DNA of 9,454 nucleotides from assembly GCA_002408725.1 (NCBI GenBank), contig DHTR01000060.1:15090-24543 (forward strand). Direction: 5' to 3'. Positions 1 through 4,993 of this stretch are shown piece after piece. A model generated the notes under the pieces. The model saw nothing but the letters and a program-made list of their open reading frames with translations, was not told the DNA's origin and did not search any database. How positions within the stretch are numbered: the first letter of the stretch is position 1; every line of letters begins with the position of its first letter. The position numbers were made by a program, and so were the translations under genes. This stretch comes from Pelotomaculum sp. UBA5255. Its GTDB lineage: Bacteria > Bacillota > Desulfotomaculia > Desulfotomaculales > Pelotomaculaceae.

Positions 1-168
1 AATATGGTGATGGAACTTTTAAAAGAAATTGTCAGGGAAAACAAAACGAACCTGGTGATGGTCACCCACGACCGCGATATCGCCGCCGGTGCGGACCGGG
101 TGATCGAAATTGTAGACGGCAGGATCAACTGTGATTTAGAAATAGGAATACTCAGGGGGAGTTGTTGA
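1..168 (+). CDS. ABC transporter ATP-binding protein, C-terminal end (5' partial)
   Basis: The frame is open from the first base to a TGA at 166-168, giving the last 55 residues of a protein that begins outside the window. The segment LVMVTHDRDIAAGADRVIEI followed by VDGRI is the end of an ABC ATPase domain: a beta strand leading into the H-loop (the His of VTHD, about visible residue 23), then the A-DRVI-I-DGRI strand pair that closes the domain. This ending is typical of the MacB/LolD/FtsE-like export and lipoprotein-release group, where the ATPase pairs with a separate FtsX-like permease. The subgroup is inference, because the Walker A, signature and Walker B motifs are not in the window. 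The following alkyltransferase gene starts 4 bases after the stop, so the two are probably cotranscribed. The substrate cannot be told from this fragment. Confidence 0.85.
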   Translation, partial: NMVMELLKEIVRENKTNLVMVTHDRDIAAGADRVIEIVDGRINCDLEIGILRGSC

Positions 169-172
169 AACC

Positions 173-697
173 GTGCTCTATACCTGTACAATTGATACTC
201 CTTTGGGGGCTATGACAGCGTCTGCTGAAAAAGGAGCGCTTACCGGCTTATGGTTCATTGGACAAAAGTATTACCCGTCTAAAACAGACAGATGGGTTTG
301 TGAGCCTGATTCTACTGTTTTTCAGGCACTACGGGTGTGGTTGGCTGATTACTTTTCAGGTAGAGATTCCATACCTGAGCTGCGACTTGACCCTCAAGGA
401 ACGACTTTTCAAAAAGCTATTTGGGAGATCCTTTTAAGAATCCCCTACGGGCAAATTACAACATATGGTCAAATTGCAAAGGAACTTGCTGTTGGGCGGG
501 GATTATCCTTTATGTCTGCCCAGGCTGTAGGCGGTGCTGTTGGGCACAATCCCATTTCCATATTGATACCGTGCCATAGGGTCGTGGGTTCCAACGGAAA
601 TCTGACTGGTTACGCAGGAGGTCTTGAAAAAAAGGAGGCTCTTCTTCAGCTTGAACATGTAGATCTGATAAAAGTAGGTTTGGCTAAATTGGGTTAA
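173..697 (+). CDS. ogt: Methylated-DNA--[protein]-cysteine S-methyltransferase (O6-alkylguanine-DNA alkyltransferase)
   Basis: A suicide DNA-repair protein that moves the alkyl group from O6-alkylguanine to its own cysteine. It is 174 residues, normal for the single-domain Ogt/MGMT family. The active-site motif IPCHRVVGSNG lies at residues 132-142 with acceptor Cys134. TTFQKAIWEILLRIPYGQ at 77-94 and TTYGQIA at 96-102 form the helix-turn-helix DNA-binding region, and LTGYAGGLEKK at 144-154 is the usual C-terminal loop. The GTG start at 173 is supported by AGGGGGAG at 154-161 and by tight coupling to the preceding ATPase gene. The position of the human arginine finger (ARAVGG) reads AQAVGG here (Gln117). 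I recall Gln at this place in other bacterial homologues, so it is not by itself a sign of inactivity. There is no Ada regulatory domain. The ogt symbol means the family, not proven orthology with the E. coli gene. Confidence 0.95.
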   Translation: MLYTCTIDTPLGAMTASAEKGALTGLWFIGQKYYPSKTDRWVCEPDSTVFQALRVWLADYFSGRDSIPELRLDPQGTTFQKAIWEILLRIPYGQITTYGQIAKELAVGRGLSFMSAQAVGGAVGHNPISILIPCHRVVGSNGNLTGYAGGLEKKEALLQLEHVDLIKVGLAKLG

Positions 698-779
698 GCT
701 GAGAACCTGTTAGGAAGATCGTGCTGTAATGGTTTAGCGGTAAACAAATATAAATGAAGAGTTGGATAGCCAACATGGG

Positions 780-842
780 GCACTATAATATTGGTGTTTG
801 GTAAAGTAAGACATAAATACCAATGAATGAGGTGCTTTTTTT
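780..842 (+). other. Imperfect hairpin followed by a T-run, possible terminator of the upstream genes
   Basis: ATTGGTGTTT at 790-799 pairs with AAATACCAAT at 815-824 (10 bp, one G-T wobble, 15-base loop). GCAC at 780-783 can pair with GTGC at 832-835 to close a longer, interrupted stem. Seven T residues follow at 836-842. The layout resembles a weak intrinsic terminator for the ABC-ogt transcript. The T-run also touches the ATG of the doubtful ORF at 843, so attenuation of that ORF is another reading. The unpaired internal part makes this uncertain. Confidence 0.35.
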
Positions 843-1052
843 ATGACTAAACATGGGGCAATGGAGGAAACCTTTCTTGGTCAGGTCAGGCATTTTTTTT
901 ATTGGGAAGTTTGGCAGACCAGGTTGCCATATCTGGTGGCCTATCGGTTAAGCTGTTTTACCATCAAGTATTTTTCCCCTTGCACCAGTCAAGTTGAATG
1001 TAATTTTCCTGGTAACATGGCAATAATTCCCGAAAATATCCTTTTAATATAG
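843..1052 (+). CDS. Small hypothetical protein, doubtful
   Basis: A 69-codon ORF with an ATG start and a fair ribosome site (GAGGTG at 829-834, 8 bases before the start). The product is rich in aromatic residues (HFFYWEVWQ at 18-26) and has three cysteines (C38, C47, C52). I recognise no family, no signal peptide and no clear membrane segment. It lies in AT-rich DNA upstream of the two cysteine-rich peptide genes but lacks their CCCP core, and it seems to have its own start signal. It could be a genuine small gene of the same accessory block, a decayed piece of a larger gene, or chance. The 698-842 stretch before it holds only the hairpin described separately. Confidence 0.3.
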   Translation: MTKHGAMEETFLGQVRHFFYWEVWQTRLPYLVAYRLSCFTIKYFSPCTSQVECNFPGNMAIIPENILLI

Positions 1053-1081
1053 TCAAAATTTAAGCTATTAATTCATATGAT
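1052..1081 (+). promoter_or_regulatory. Candidate promoter for the cysteine-rich peptide pair (sigma-E-like or sigma-A-like)
   Basis: GTCAAAAT at 1052-1059 and CATATGAT at 1074-1081, 14 bases apart, each agree at 6 of 8 positions with the sporulation sigma-E pattern as I remember it (GTCATATT, 13-15 bases, CATACAAT). The same DNA contains TATGAT at 1076-1081, a good sigma-A -10 box, but the base run at the matching -35 position (TCAAAA) is poor. Either reading puts transcription start about 35-45 bases before the first peptide gene. By eye in AT-rich DNA this is only suggestive. Confidence 0.25.
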
Positions 1082-1129
1082 GTAGAAGTAGTAATTTCTG
1101 AGGATATATTTGTGAAAGGAGGAAATTTC

Positions 1130-1321
1130 GTGGATAAAGATTCAGAAGCAATTCAGGAAACGTTGGATGAAGTGGATAATACCAGGGGTGGTAAATTTGT
1201 CGATTGTTGCTGTCCCAATTTTGTGTTCTTTATTTTTAAAGAAGTAAACTGTGTGCAAATATTCAATGGTTCATGTGAAGATTGGAGACCCGGCAGTCCA
1301 TGCGTAAAAAATGTTTACTAG
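1130..1321 (+). CDS. Small cysteine-rich protein of unknown family, copy 1 (CCCP/EDWRPG peptide)
   Basis: A 63-residue protein. The GTG at 1130 is chosen because a perfect AAAGGAGG lies at 1115-1122, 7 bases ahead; an in-frame GTG at 1112 would sit before this site and is rejected. The N-terminal 23 residues are hydrophilic and acidic. The rest is compact: VDCCCP at 24-29, an aromatic stretch FVFFIF at 31-36, KEVNCVQIFNG at 37-47, then CEDWRPG at 49-55. Its six cysteines (26, 27, 28, 41, 49, 58) are all matched in the neighbouring paralogue. There is no signal peptide or true membrane helix. A GG pair at 20-21 resembles a peptidase leader end but is absent from copy 2. The product probably binds metal or forms disulfides, but function is unknown and I recognise no family. 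It is probably cotranscribed with copy 2, with no terminator in the 75-base gap. Confidence 0.85.
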   Translation: MDKDSEAIQETLDEVDNTRGGKFVDCCCPNFVFFIFKEVNCVQIFNGSCEDWRPGSPCVKNVY

Positions 1322-1558
1322 GTAAAATTAAATTTTTCTGAATAATGTCAAAAAGTGGTTGTAGCTAAAAATTTTAAATTGAATGGAGGAAAAAAGATGG
1401 TTAAAGAAGCTTTGGAAGCCGTCAGGGGAACAATGGGTGACTTTAAAAACTGCAATACAAAAGTGGATTGTTGTTGTCCTGGTTTCATATTTTACATTTT
1501 CAAAGAAGTGAATTGTGTGCAGATTTTTAACGGAGCTTGTGAAGACTGGAGACCCGGC
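1199..1558 (+). repeat. Tandem gene duplication: two 96-base core units (1199-1294 and 1463-1558)
   Basis: The core codons of the two small genes align without gaps. Counting by eye, 22 of 96 bases differ; 14 of these are single synonymous changes and the other 8 fall in four codons giving N/G, V/I, F/Y and S/A. The copies are therefore an old duplication held by selection on the protein, not a recent or drifting repeat. Confidence 0.85.
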
Positions 1559-1588
1559 AATTGCGCAAGCCAGGATAACAGTAAATAG
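1397..1588 (+). CDS. Small cysteine-rich protein of unknown family, copy 2 (CCCP/EDWRPG peptide)
   Basis: A 63-residue paralogue of the preceding gene. ATG at 1397 follows GGAGG at 1385-1389 by 7 bases; an in-frame GTG at 1355 precedes the ribosome site and is rejected. VDCCCP is at 23-28, FIFYIF at 30-35, KEVNCVQIFNG at 36-46 and CEDWRPG at 48-54. Cysteines are at 19, 25, 26, 27, 40, 48 and 56; the first is unique to this copy. Over the 32-residue core the two copies share 28 residues, while their N-terminal 22-23 residues and tails are unlike apart from charge. That is the reverse of a typical RiPP precursor family, where the leader is the conserved part. A strong terminator follows at once, ending the transcript. 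No modifying enzyme, transporter or regulator is adjacent. Function unknown. Confidence 0.88.
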   Translation: MVKEALEAVRGTMGDFKNCNTKVDCCCPGFIFYIFKEVNCVQIFNGACEDWRPGNCASQDNSK

Positions 1589-1596
1589 ATTTTCTT

Positions 1597-1622
1597 GCGC
1601 CGGCTAAATGCCGGCGCTTTTT
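1597..1622 (+). terminator. Intrinsic terminator after the cysteine-rich peptide genes
   Basis: GCGCCGGC (1597-1604), a 5-base loop TAAAT and GCCGGCGC (1610-1617) form a perfect 8-bp stem followed by TTTTT at 1618-1622. It begins 8 bases after the stop of the second peptide gene. Confidence 0.93.
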
Positions 1623-1683
1623 ATTCAGATTAATAAGATGAAACAGTTTCCCAGCTTATCCTCAGGTTTACTCGCTCTTTAAA

Positions 1684-1712
1684 TTAGTTAGAAATTGCCC
1701 TAATGGTATGAT
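1684..1712 (+). promoter_or_regulatory. Candidate sigma-A promoter for the FAH-family gene
   Basis: TGGTATGAT at 1704-1712 is an extended -10 box (TG, one base, TATGAT). TTAGTT at 1684-1689, 17 bases upstream, is a poor -35 box. It lies between the preceding terminator and the next gene, where a promoter is needed. The rest of 1623-1854 holds only a 14-codon ORF at 1772 that I do not consider a gene. Confidence 0.4.
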
Positions 1713-1840
1713 CTTGCGGAGAAATAAAAAAAGTAATTTGCAGGGAAAGGCTAGCCGGAAAGAGAATTAGTATGGCCTTGGATTATAAGGGCTTAAGAGA
1801 AGTCATACTGTCTTGAGGACGTTTTCAAAATTAACCAATG

Positions 1841-1845
1841 AGGAG
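1841..1845 (+). promoter_or_regulatory. Ribosome binding site that selects the TTG start of the FAH-family gene
   Basis: AGGAG (GAGGAG with the preceding base) lies 9 bases before the TTG at 1855. The alternatives are weaker: the TTG at 1813 has no comparable site, and the ATG at 1873 has only GGGAG four bases away and would cut off the expected first strand. Confidence 0.6.
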
Positions 1846-1854
1846 TTCGTTTAT

Positions 1855-2610
1855 TTGCTGATTGGGAGATATATGTATAAGAGCCAGGTGTTTTATGGAA
1901 TGATAGCACGGAACAGGGTAACCGCCCTTGCAGGCGATCCTTTCCAGGGTATCCAGCCCGGCGACAGGGATTATCCCCTGGAAGAACTTGTAGTCATGGC
2001 GCCTTGCTCCCCAACCAAGGCTGTTTGCGTGGGGCTCAATTACCGGGACCATGCAGAGGAACTGAACCTGGCCGTACCGGAGGAGCCCGTTTTGTTTCTA
2101 AAACCACCTACTGCAGTGATTGGTCATGGTGAAAGCATAATCTTACCTCTATCGAGCAGGCAAGTGGACTACGAGGCTGAACTGGCCGTGGTTATCGGCA
2201 GACTCTGCCGGAGGGTTAAGCCCGGAGAAGCCCGGGATTACATCTTTGGTTACACCTGCGCCAATGATGTCACGGCCAGGGACCTCCAGCGCAAGGATGG
2301 ACAGTGGACCCGGGCCAAATCTTTTGACACGTTTCTACCGCTCGGTCCGTATATTGTTAATGACTTGGATCCCGGTGACGTTACGGTTTCCCTGCGTTTA
2401 AACGGGATCATCAGGCAAAAATCTTCAACTGAGAATCTAGTTTACAGTGTTCCGGAACTGGTCAGTTTTGTATCCGGAATAATGACGCTCGTTCCCGGCG
2501 ATATCATCCTGACGGGGACGCCGGGTGGGGTGGGATTCCTGTCTACAGGCGACAGGGTGGAAGTGGAAATAGAGGGGATCGGTACACTAAGTAACGGTGT
2601 TAGCGCTTAA
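1855..2610 (+). CDS. Fumarylacetoacetate hydrolase (FAH) family protein
   Basis: A 251-residue metal-dependent enzyme of the COG0179 type, which acts on beta-dicarbonyl-like acids (acylpyruvate hydrolases, 2-hydroxyhepta-2,4-diene-1,7-dioate isomerases, oxaloacetate tautomerases). With the TTG start the protein opens GRYMYKSQVFYG, matching the usual first strand of the family (compare VRFxYxGxxxYG). CVGLNYRDHAEE at 58-69 begins the catalytic domain. DYEAELAVVIG at 105-115 supplies the two metal-binding glutamates (E107, E109), NDVTARDLQ at 137-145 the aspartate (D138), K155 is in the conserved KSFDTF, and LTGTPGGVG at 219-227 is the late active-site loop. The length is normal and no key residue is missing. 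The exact substrate cannot be read from sequence. It is transcribed alone, between the peptide terminator and the speD promoter, so context gives no pathway. Confidence 0.9.
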   Translation: MLIGRYMYKSQVFYGMIARNRVTALAGDPFQGIQPGDRDYPLEELVVMAPCSPTKAVCVGLNYRDHAEELNLAVPEEPVLFLKPPTAVIGHGESIILPLSSRQVDYEAELAVVIGRLCRRVKPGEARDYIFGYTCANDVTARDLQRKDGQWTRAKSFDTFLPLGPYIVNDLDPGDVTVSLRLNGIIRQKSSTENLVYSVPELVSFVSGIMTLVPGDIILTGTPGGVGFLSTGDRVEVEIEGIGTLSNGVSA

Positions 2611-2684
2611 ACCCGGAGTATTTTAAACAATTTTAGAATATTGAAATATATGCGGGGTTAATGGTCGACAGGCTCAAAATTTTA

Positions 2685-2712
2685 TTGACAAGATAAGATA
2701 ATATGCTAAAAT
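2685..2712 (+). promoter_or_regulatory. Sigma-A promoter of speD, extended -10
   Basis: TTGACA at 2685-2690 is a perfect -35 box. After a 16-base spacer comes TAAAAT at 2707-2712, preceded by TGC (extended -10). Transcription should begin near 2718-2720, giving a leader of about 80 bases before speD. This is the clearest promoter in the window. Confidence 0.85.
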
Positions 2713-2719
2713 TGAATTT

Positions 2720-2737
2720 GATTGGAATTGACCAATC
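2720..2737 (+). other. Short stem-loop at the predicted 5' end of the speD mRNA
   Basis: GATTGG (2720-2725), a 6-base loop and CCAATC (2732-2737) form a perfect 6-bp stem placed almost exactly at the predicted transcription start. Such 5' hairpins often protect an mRNA from decay. Its role here is inference. Confidence 0.4.
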
Positions 2738-2797
2738 CTTGCGTTTATACTGGGGGTTTGTTAATTCCATAAATATTGTCTAAAAGGAGGCAGATAG

Positions 2798-3178
2798 ATG
2801 AAACATTTGGGCCGCCATGTATTGGCTGAAATTTGTGGATGCGACTTTGACGTTCTAAATGACATTAAAAAGGTTGAAGAAATCATGGTAAACGCTGCGC
2901 TGGAGGCTGGCGCTGAGGTCAGAGAATGCGTATTCCACAAATTTAGTCCTCAAGGGGTAAGCGGTGTGGTGGTAATATCCGAATCACACCTGGCTATCCA
3001 TACTTGGCCGGAACTGGGCTACGCGGCAGTGGACGTGTTCACCTGCGGTGAAAGAGTAAATCCATGGGACGCATGCAATTACCTGACCGACCATTTTAGC
3101 GCGAAACACATGACAGCTAAAGAAATGAAACGGGGTATCATGCCGGAAGCTTGCTTTAAGGTAGCCGCAAATCTCTAG
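2798..3178 (+). CDS. speD: S-adenosylmethionine decarboxylase proenzyme (pyruvoyl-dependent)
   Basis: Decarboxylates S-adenosylmethionine to supply the aminopropyl donor for spermidine synthesis. It is 126 residues, the size of the short bacterial class 1B enzyme. The self-processing site is at SESH (61-64): cleavage before Ser63 would convert it to the pyruvoyl group and leave an alpha chain of 63 residues. The partner residues His68 (in AIHTWPE) and Cys83 (in VFTCGE) have the spacing and numbering I remember from the Thermotoga enzyme. The start follows AAAAGGAGG (2782-2790) by 7 bases. The gene has its own strong promoter and terminator and no speE beside it. Some SpeD homologues have become arginine or ornithine decarboxylases; sequence alone by eye does not fully exclude that, though all standard SpeD residues are present. 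Confidence 0.95.
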   Translation: MKHLGRHVLAEICGCDFDVLNDIKKVEEIMVNAALEAGAEVRECVFHKFSPQGVSGVVVISESHLAIHTWPELGYAAVDVFTCGERVNPWDACNYLTDHFSAKHMTAKEMKRGIMPEACFKVAANL

Positions 3179-3214
3179 GAGGGATATTTATTAGTACCAA
3201 CAAAAAGAATAATT

Positions 3215-3258
3215 AGCAAGCCTTGCAATGAGAAGAATTGCAAGGCTTGCTGATTTTT
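3215..3258 (+). terminator. Intrinsic terminator after speD
   Basis: A perfect 15-bp stem (3215-3229 with 3237-3251, AGCAAGCCTTGCAAT and its complement) with a 7-base loop is followed by GA and TTTTT at 3254-3258. It separates speD from the menaquinone operon. I see no convincing sigma-A promoter between here and 3364, although TTGTAA at 3310 and the TATATACAT run after 3328 lie in the right area. Confidence 0.93.
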
Positions 3259-3364
3259 AGGGGTTAATATTTCCGCGCCGGATACTAAAAATTGCTGTCG
3301 AGAAGGAAATTGTAAGGGTGTACCGAATATATACATAGTAGTATAAAGGGGGAGCCTTGCTGAA

Positions 3365-4141
3365 ATGTTAAGCAATATCAGCACACCGATTGATGATGAA
3401 CTTCTTGCGGTACACAATTTGATCAAGAAGCACCTTACGATTAAGACGGGATACCTGGGAACATACGCACACCTGGATTTTTCTTCAATCAACAAAAATA
3501 TTCGGCCGGTACTGGTAATCCTGTCCTCACGGATTTACGGACTGGCCCGGGAAAAGACCATAGCCCTTGCCGGCGTTATTCAGTTCATTTATATGGCATC
3601 AAATGTTCATCAGGGAATATCGGAAAACGACTCGGAATATTATCGTGGGAATGTCGACCCGAAAGACGGTTCCCAATTTCCGGTGTTGGTTGGGGACTAC
3701 CTTTACGGGAAGTTTTTTTTCTTCTTGTCCGAAGCGGGTATCCTCAACCTGCTCGACCCCCTGGCGGAGATTATTTGCCAGATCCACGAGGGAGGGCTTC
3801 TGAAAAAGAAATTGACCAGGCAGGTTCCACCCTCTAAGGCTTTTCGCGAGGTGGTGCGTAAAGAAACTGCCACTCTCTTTGCCGGGTGTTGCTCCCTGGG
3901 CGCTTTACTGACGGACGCGGCGCCTGAGGACCGGGAATCCATGCGGTGCTACGGATTAAACCTGGGAATGGCTTACGGCCTTCTTGAACATGGTATCCCC
4001 ATGGAACATGCCTCCACTTATCTGGTAGAGGCGCTTAACTCCCTTTCCTCGGTATCAGCCGGGCCGGAGAGAACCCTCCTGGAAAAACTGGTCCATAACT
4101 TGTACCGTCAGGGGCTTCCTGTACGACGCATGGTCATCTAA
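3365..4141 (+). CDS. Polyprenyl diphosphate synthase-like protein lacking both DDxxD motifs (HepS-type subunit candidate)
   Basis: A 258-residue all-helical isoprenyl-synthase-like protein. Family landmarks remain: IRPVLVILSSRIYG at 46-59, FPVLVGDYLYG at 105-115, the KETATLFAGCCSLGALL stretch at 166-182 and YGLNLGMAYGLL at 196-207. Both catalytic magnesium motifs are gone: where LIHDDxxD is expected there is NVHQGISEND (80-89), so DDxxD reads QGISE, and the second DDxxD reads EHGIP (208-212). It is also about 60 residues shorter than a catalytic subunit and lacks the usual C-terminal KR region. It therefore cannot be a normal synthase alone. Lying directly upstream of menG, it occupies the place of hepS, the noncatalytic subunit of heptaprenyl diphosphate synthase in the Bacillus gerC operon, and is close to HepS in length. 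A partner role in making the menaquinone side chain is the likeliest reading. ATG follows AAAGGGGGAG at 3345-3354. Confidence 0.75.
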   Translation: MLSNISTPIDDELLAVHNLIKKHLTIKTGYLGTYAHLDFSSINKNIRPVLVILSSRIYGLAREKTIALAGVIQFIYMASNVHQGISENDSEYYRGNVDPKDGSQFPVLVGDYLYGKFFFFLSEAGILNLLDPLAEIICQIHEGGLLKKKLTRQVPPSKAFREVVRKETATLFAGCCSLGALLTDAAPEDRESMRCYGLNLGMAYGLLEHGIPMEHASTYLVEALNSLSSVSAGPERTLLEKLVHNLYRQGLPVRRMVI

Positions 4142-4215
4142 AAACTGCCGGCTAAGTGATCTACCACGGGCCGGCTGCCTTATGTAGTTCAAACCTTAAA
4201 CCCGGAGGTTATTTA

Positions 4216-4941
4216 ATGCAGTTCGGCCAACACAAAAATAAAGAAGAATACGTACACGCGGTTTTTTCGTCCATCGCCCACCGGTACGACCTGCTCAATA
4301 CAACCCTGTCTTTCAATCGTGATAAATACTGGAGAAAATTTACAATAGAACATTCAGGGCTCGGACCGGGTGGAAGGGGCCTGGATGTTTGTTGCGGTAC
4401 GGGGATGCTTGCCCTGGAACAGGCAAAAGTGGTTGGCCTGCAGGGACACGTGGTGGGCCTCGATTTTTGTGAGAAGATGCTGGCCAGGGCCGTAGAAAAT
4501 ATCCAACGGACCCCGGATCATGGCGTAATTGAACTGGTCAAGGGTAACGCCATGGCTCTTCCTTTTCCGGACGACACCTTTGATTGCGCCACCATTGGTT
4601 TTGCCCTGCGCAATGTGCCGGACATCCGGAAAGTCATCGATGAGATGCGCAGGGTGGTGAAGCCAGGGGGAAAAGTCCTCTCCCTGGAGTTAGCCAAGCC
4701 CAGCGCGCCTGTTTTTAAACAGCTTTATTATTGTTATTTTAATCATCTTGTCCCCCTGCTGGGGAGAATGGGGGTTGGCGTGAGCGGGCCGTACAGCTGG
4801 CTTCCCAATTCATTGAAGGTGTTTCCACACCAGTCGGAAATCAGGAATATCTTTGAGGAAACCGGCCTATTAAACGCTCGCTACCATGAATTGACCGGCG
4901 GTATCGTTGCAGTACACATCGGACAAAAAAATAAATCGTAA
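4216..4941 (+). CDS. menG: Demethylmenaquinone methyltransferase (UbiE/MenG family)
   Basis: Methylates the naphthoquinone ring with S-adenosylmethionine, the last step of menaquinone synthesis. The product has 241 residues from the ATG at 4216, which has GGAGG at 4204-4208, 7 bases ahead. The same frame is open upstream to 4156, but that part lacks a ribosome site. The protein begins in the usual way with VFSSIAHRYDLLNTTLSF (16-33). LDVCCGTG at 56-63 is the SAM-binding motif I, ALPFPDDTFDCATIGFALRN (114-133) holds the family signature, and YSWLPNSLKVFP is at 193-204, followed by a TGGI motif near the end. All are standard for UbiE/MenG. In this operon, with mqnA and without ubiquinone-specific genes, the substrate should be demethylmenaquinone. 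The gene lies 74 bases after the HepS-like gene and upstream of the decarboxylase gene. Confidence 0.95.
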   Translation: MQFGQHKNKEEYVHAVFSSIAHRYDLLNTTLSFNRDKYWRKFTIEHSGLGPGGRGLDVCCGTGMLALEQAKVVGLQGHVVGLDFCEKMLARAVENIQRTPDHGVIELVKGNAMALPFPDDTFDCATIGFALRNVPDIRKVIDEMRRVVKPGGKVLSLELAKPSAPVFKQLYYCYFNHLVPLLGRMGVGVSGPYSWLPNSLKVFPHQSEIRNIFEETGLLNARYHELTGGIVAVHIGQKNKS

Positions 4942-4993
4942 AATACCGGTGAAACGCCCGCAAAACCAGTGTTTTTAAAAGGAAGGTGCAAAA

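Noticed and set aside
1112..1129. Upstream GTG start for the first cysteine-rich protein, with residues KGGNF added
   Set aside because: These codons include the AAAGGAGG ribosome site itself; GTG at 1130 is correctly spaced and gives the same 63-residue length as the paralogue.
1187..1192. Double-glycine leader cleavage site in the first cysteine-rich protein, suggesting a bacteriocin pair
   Set aside because: The GG pair is absent in the second copy, no peptidase-transporter gene is adjacent, and the conserved part is the C-terminal core rather than the leader.
1772..1816. 14-codon ORF MALDYKGLREVILS before the FAH-family gene
   Set aside because: Poor ribosome site and very short. It could be the start of a decayed gene but nothing supports it.
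4145..4180. GCCGGC inverted repeat between the HepS-like gene and menG as a terminator
   Set aside because: Only 6 bp with a 17-base loop and no T-run; more likely chance in an operon gap.
4156..4215. 20-residue N-terminal extension of MenG
   Set aside because: No ribosome site, does not match the family, and the ATG at 4216 has GGAGG at ideal spacing.
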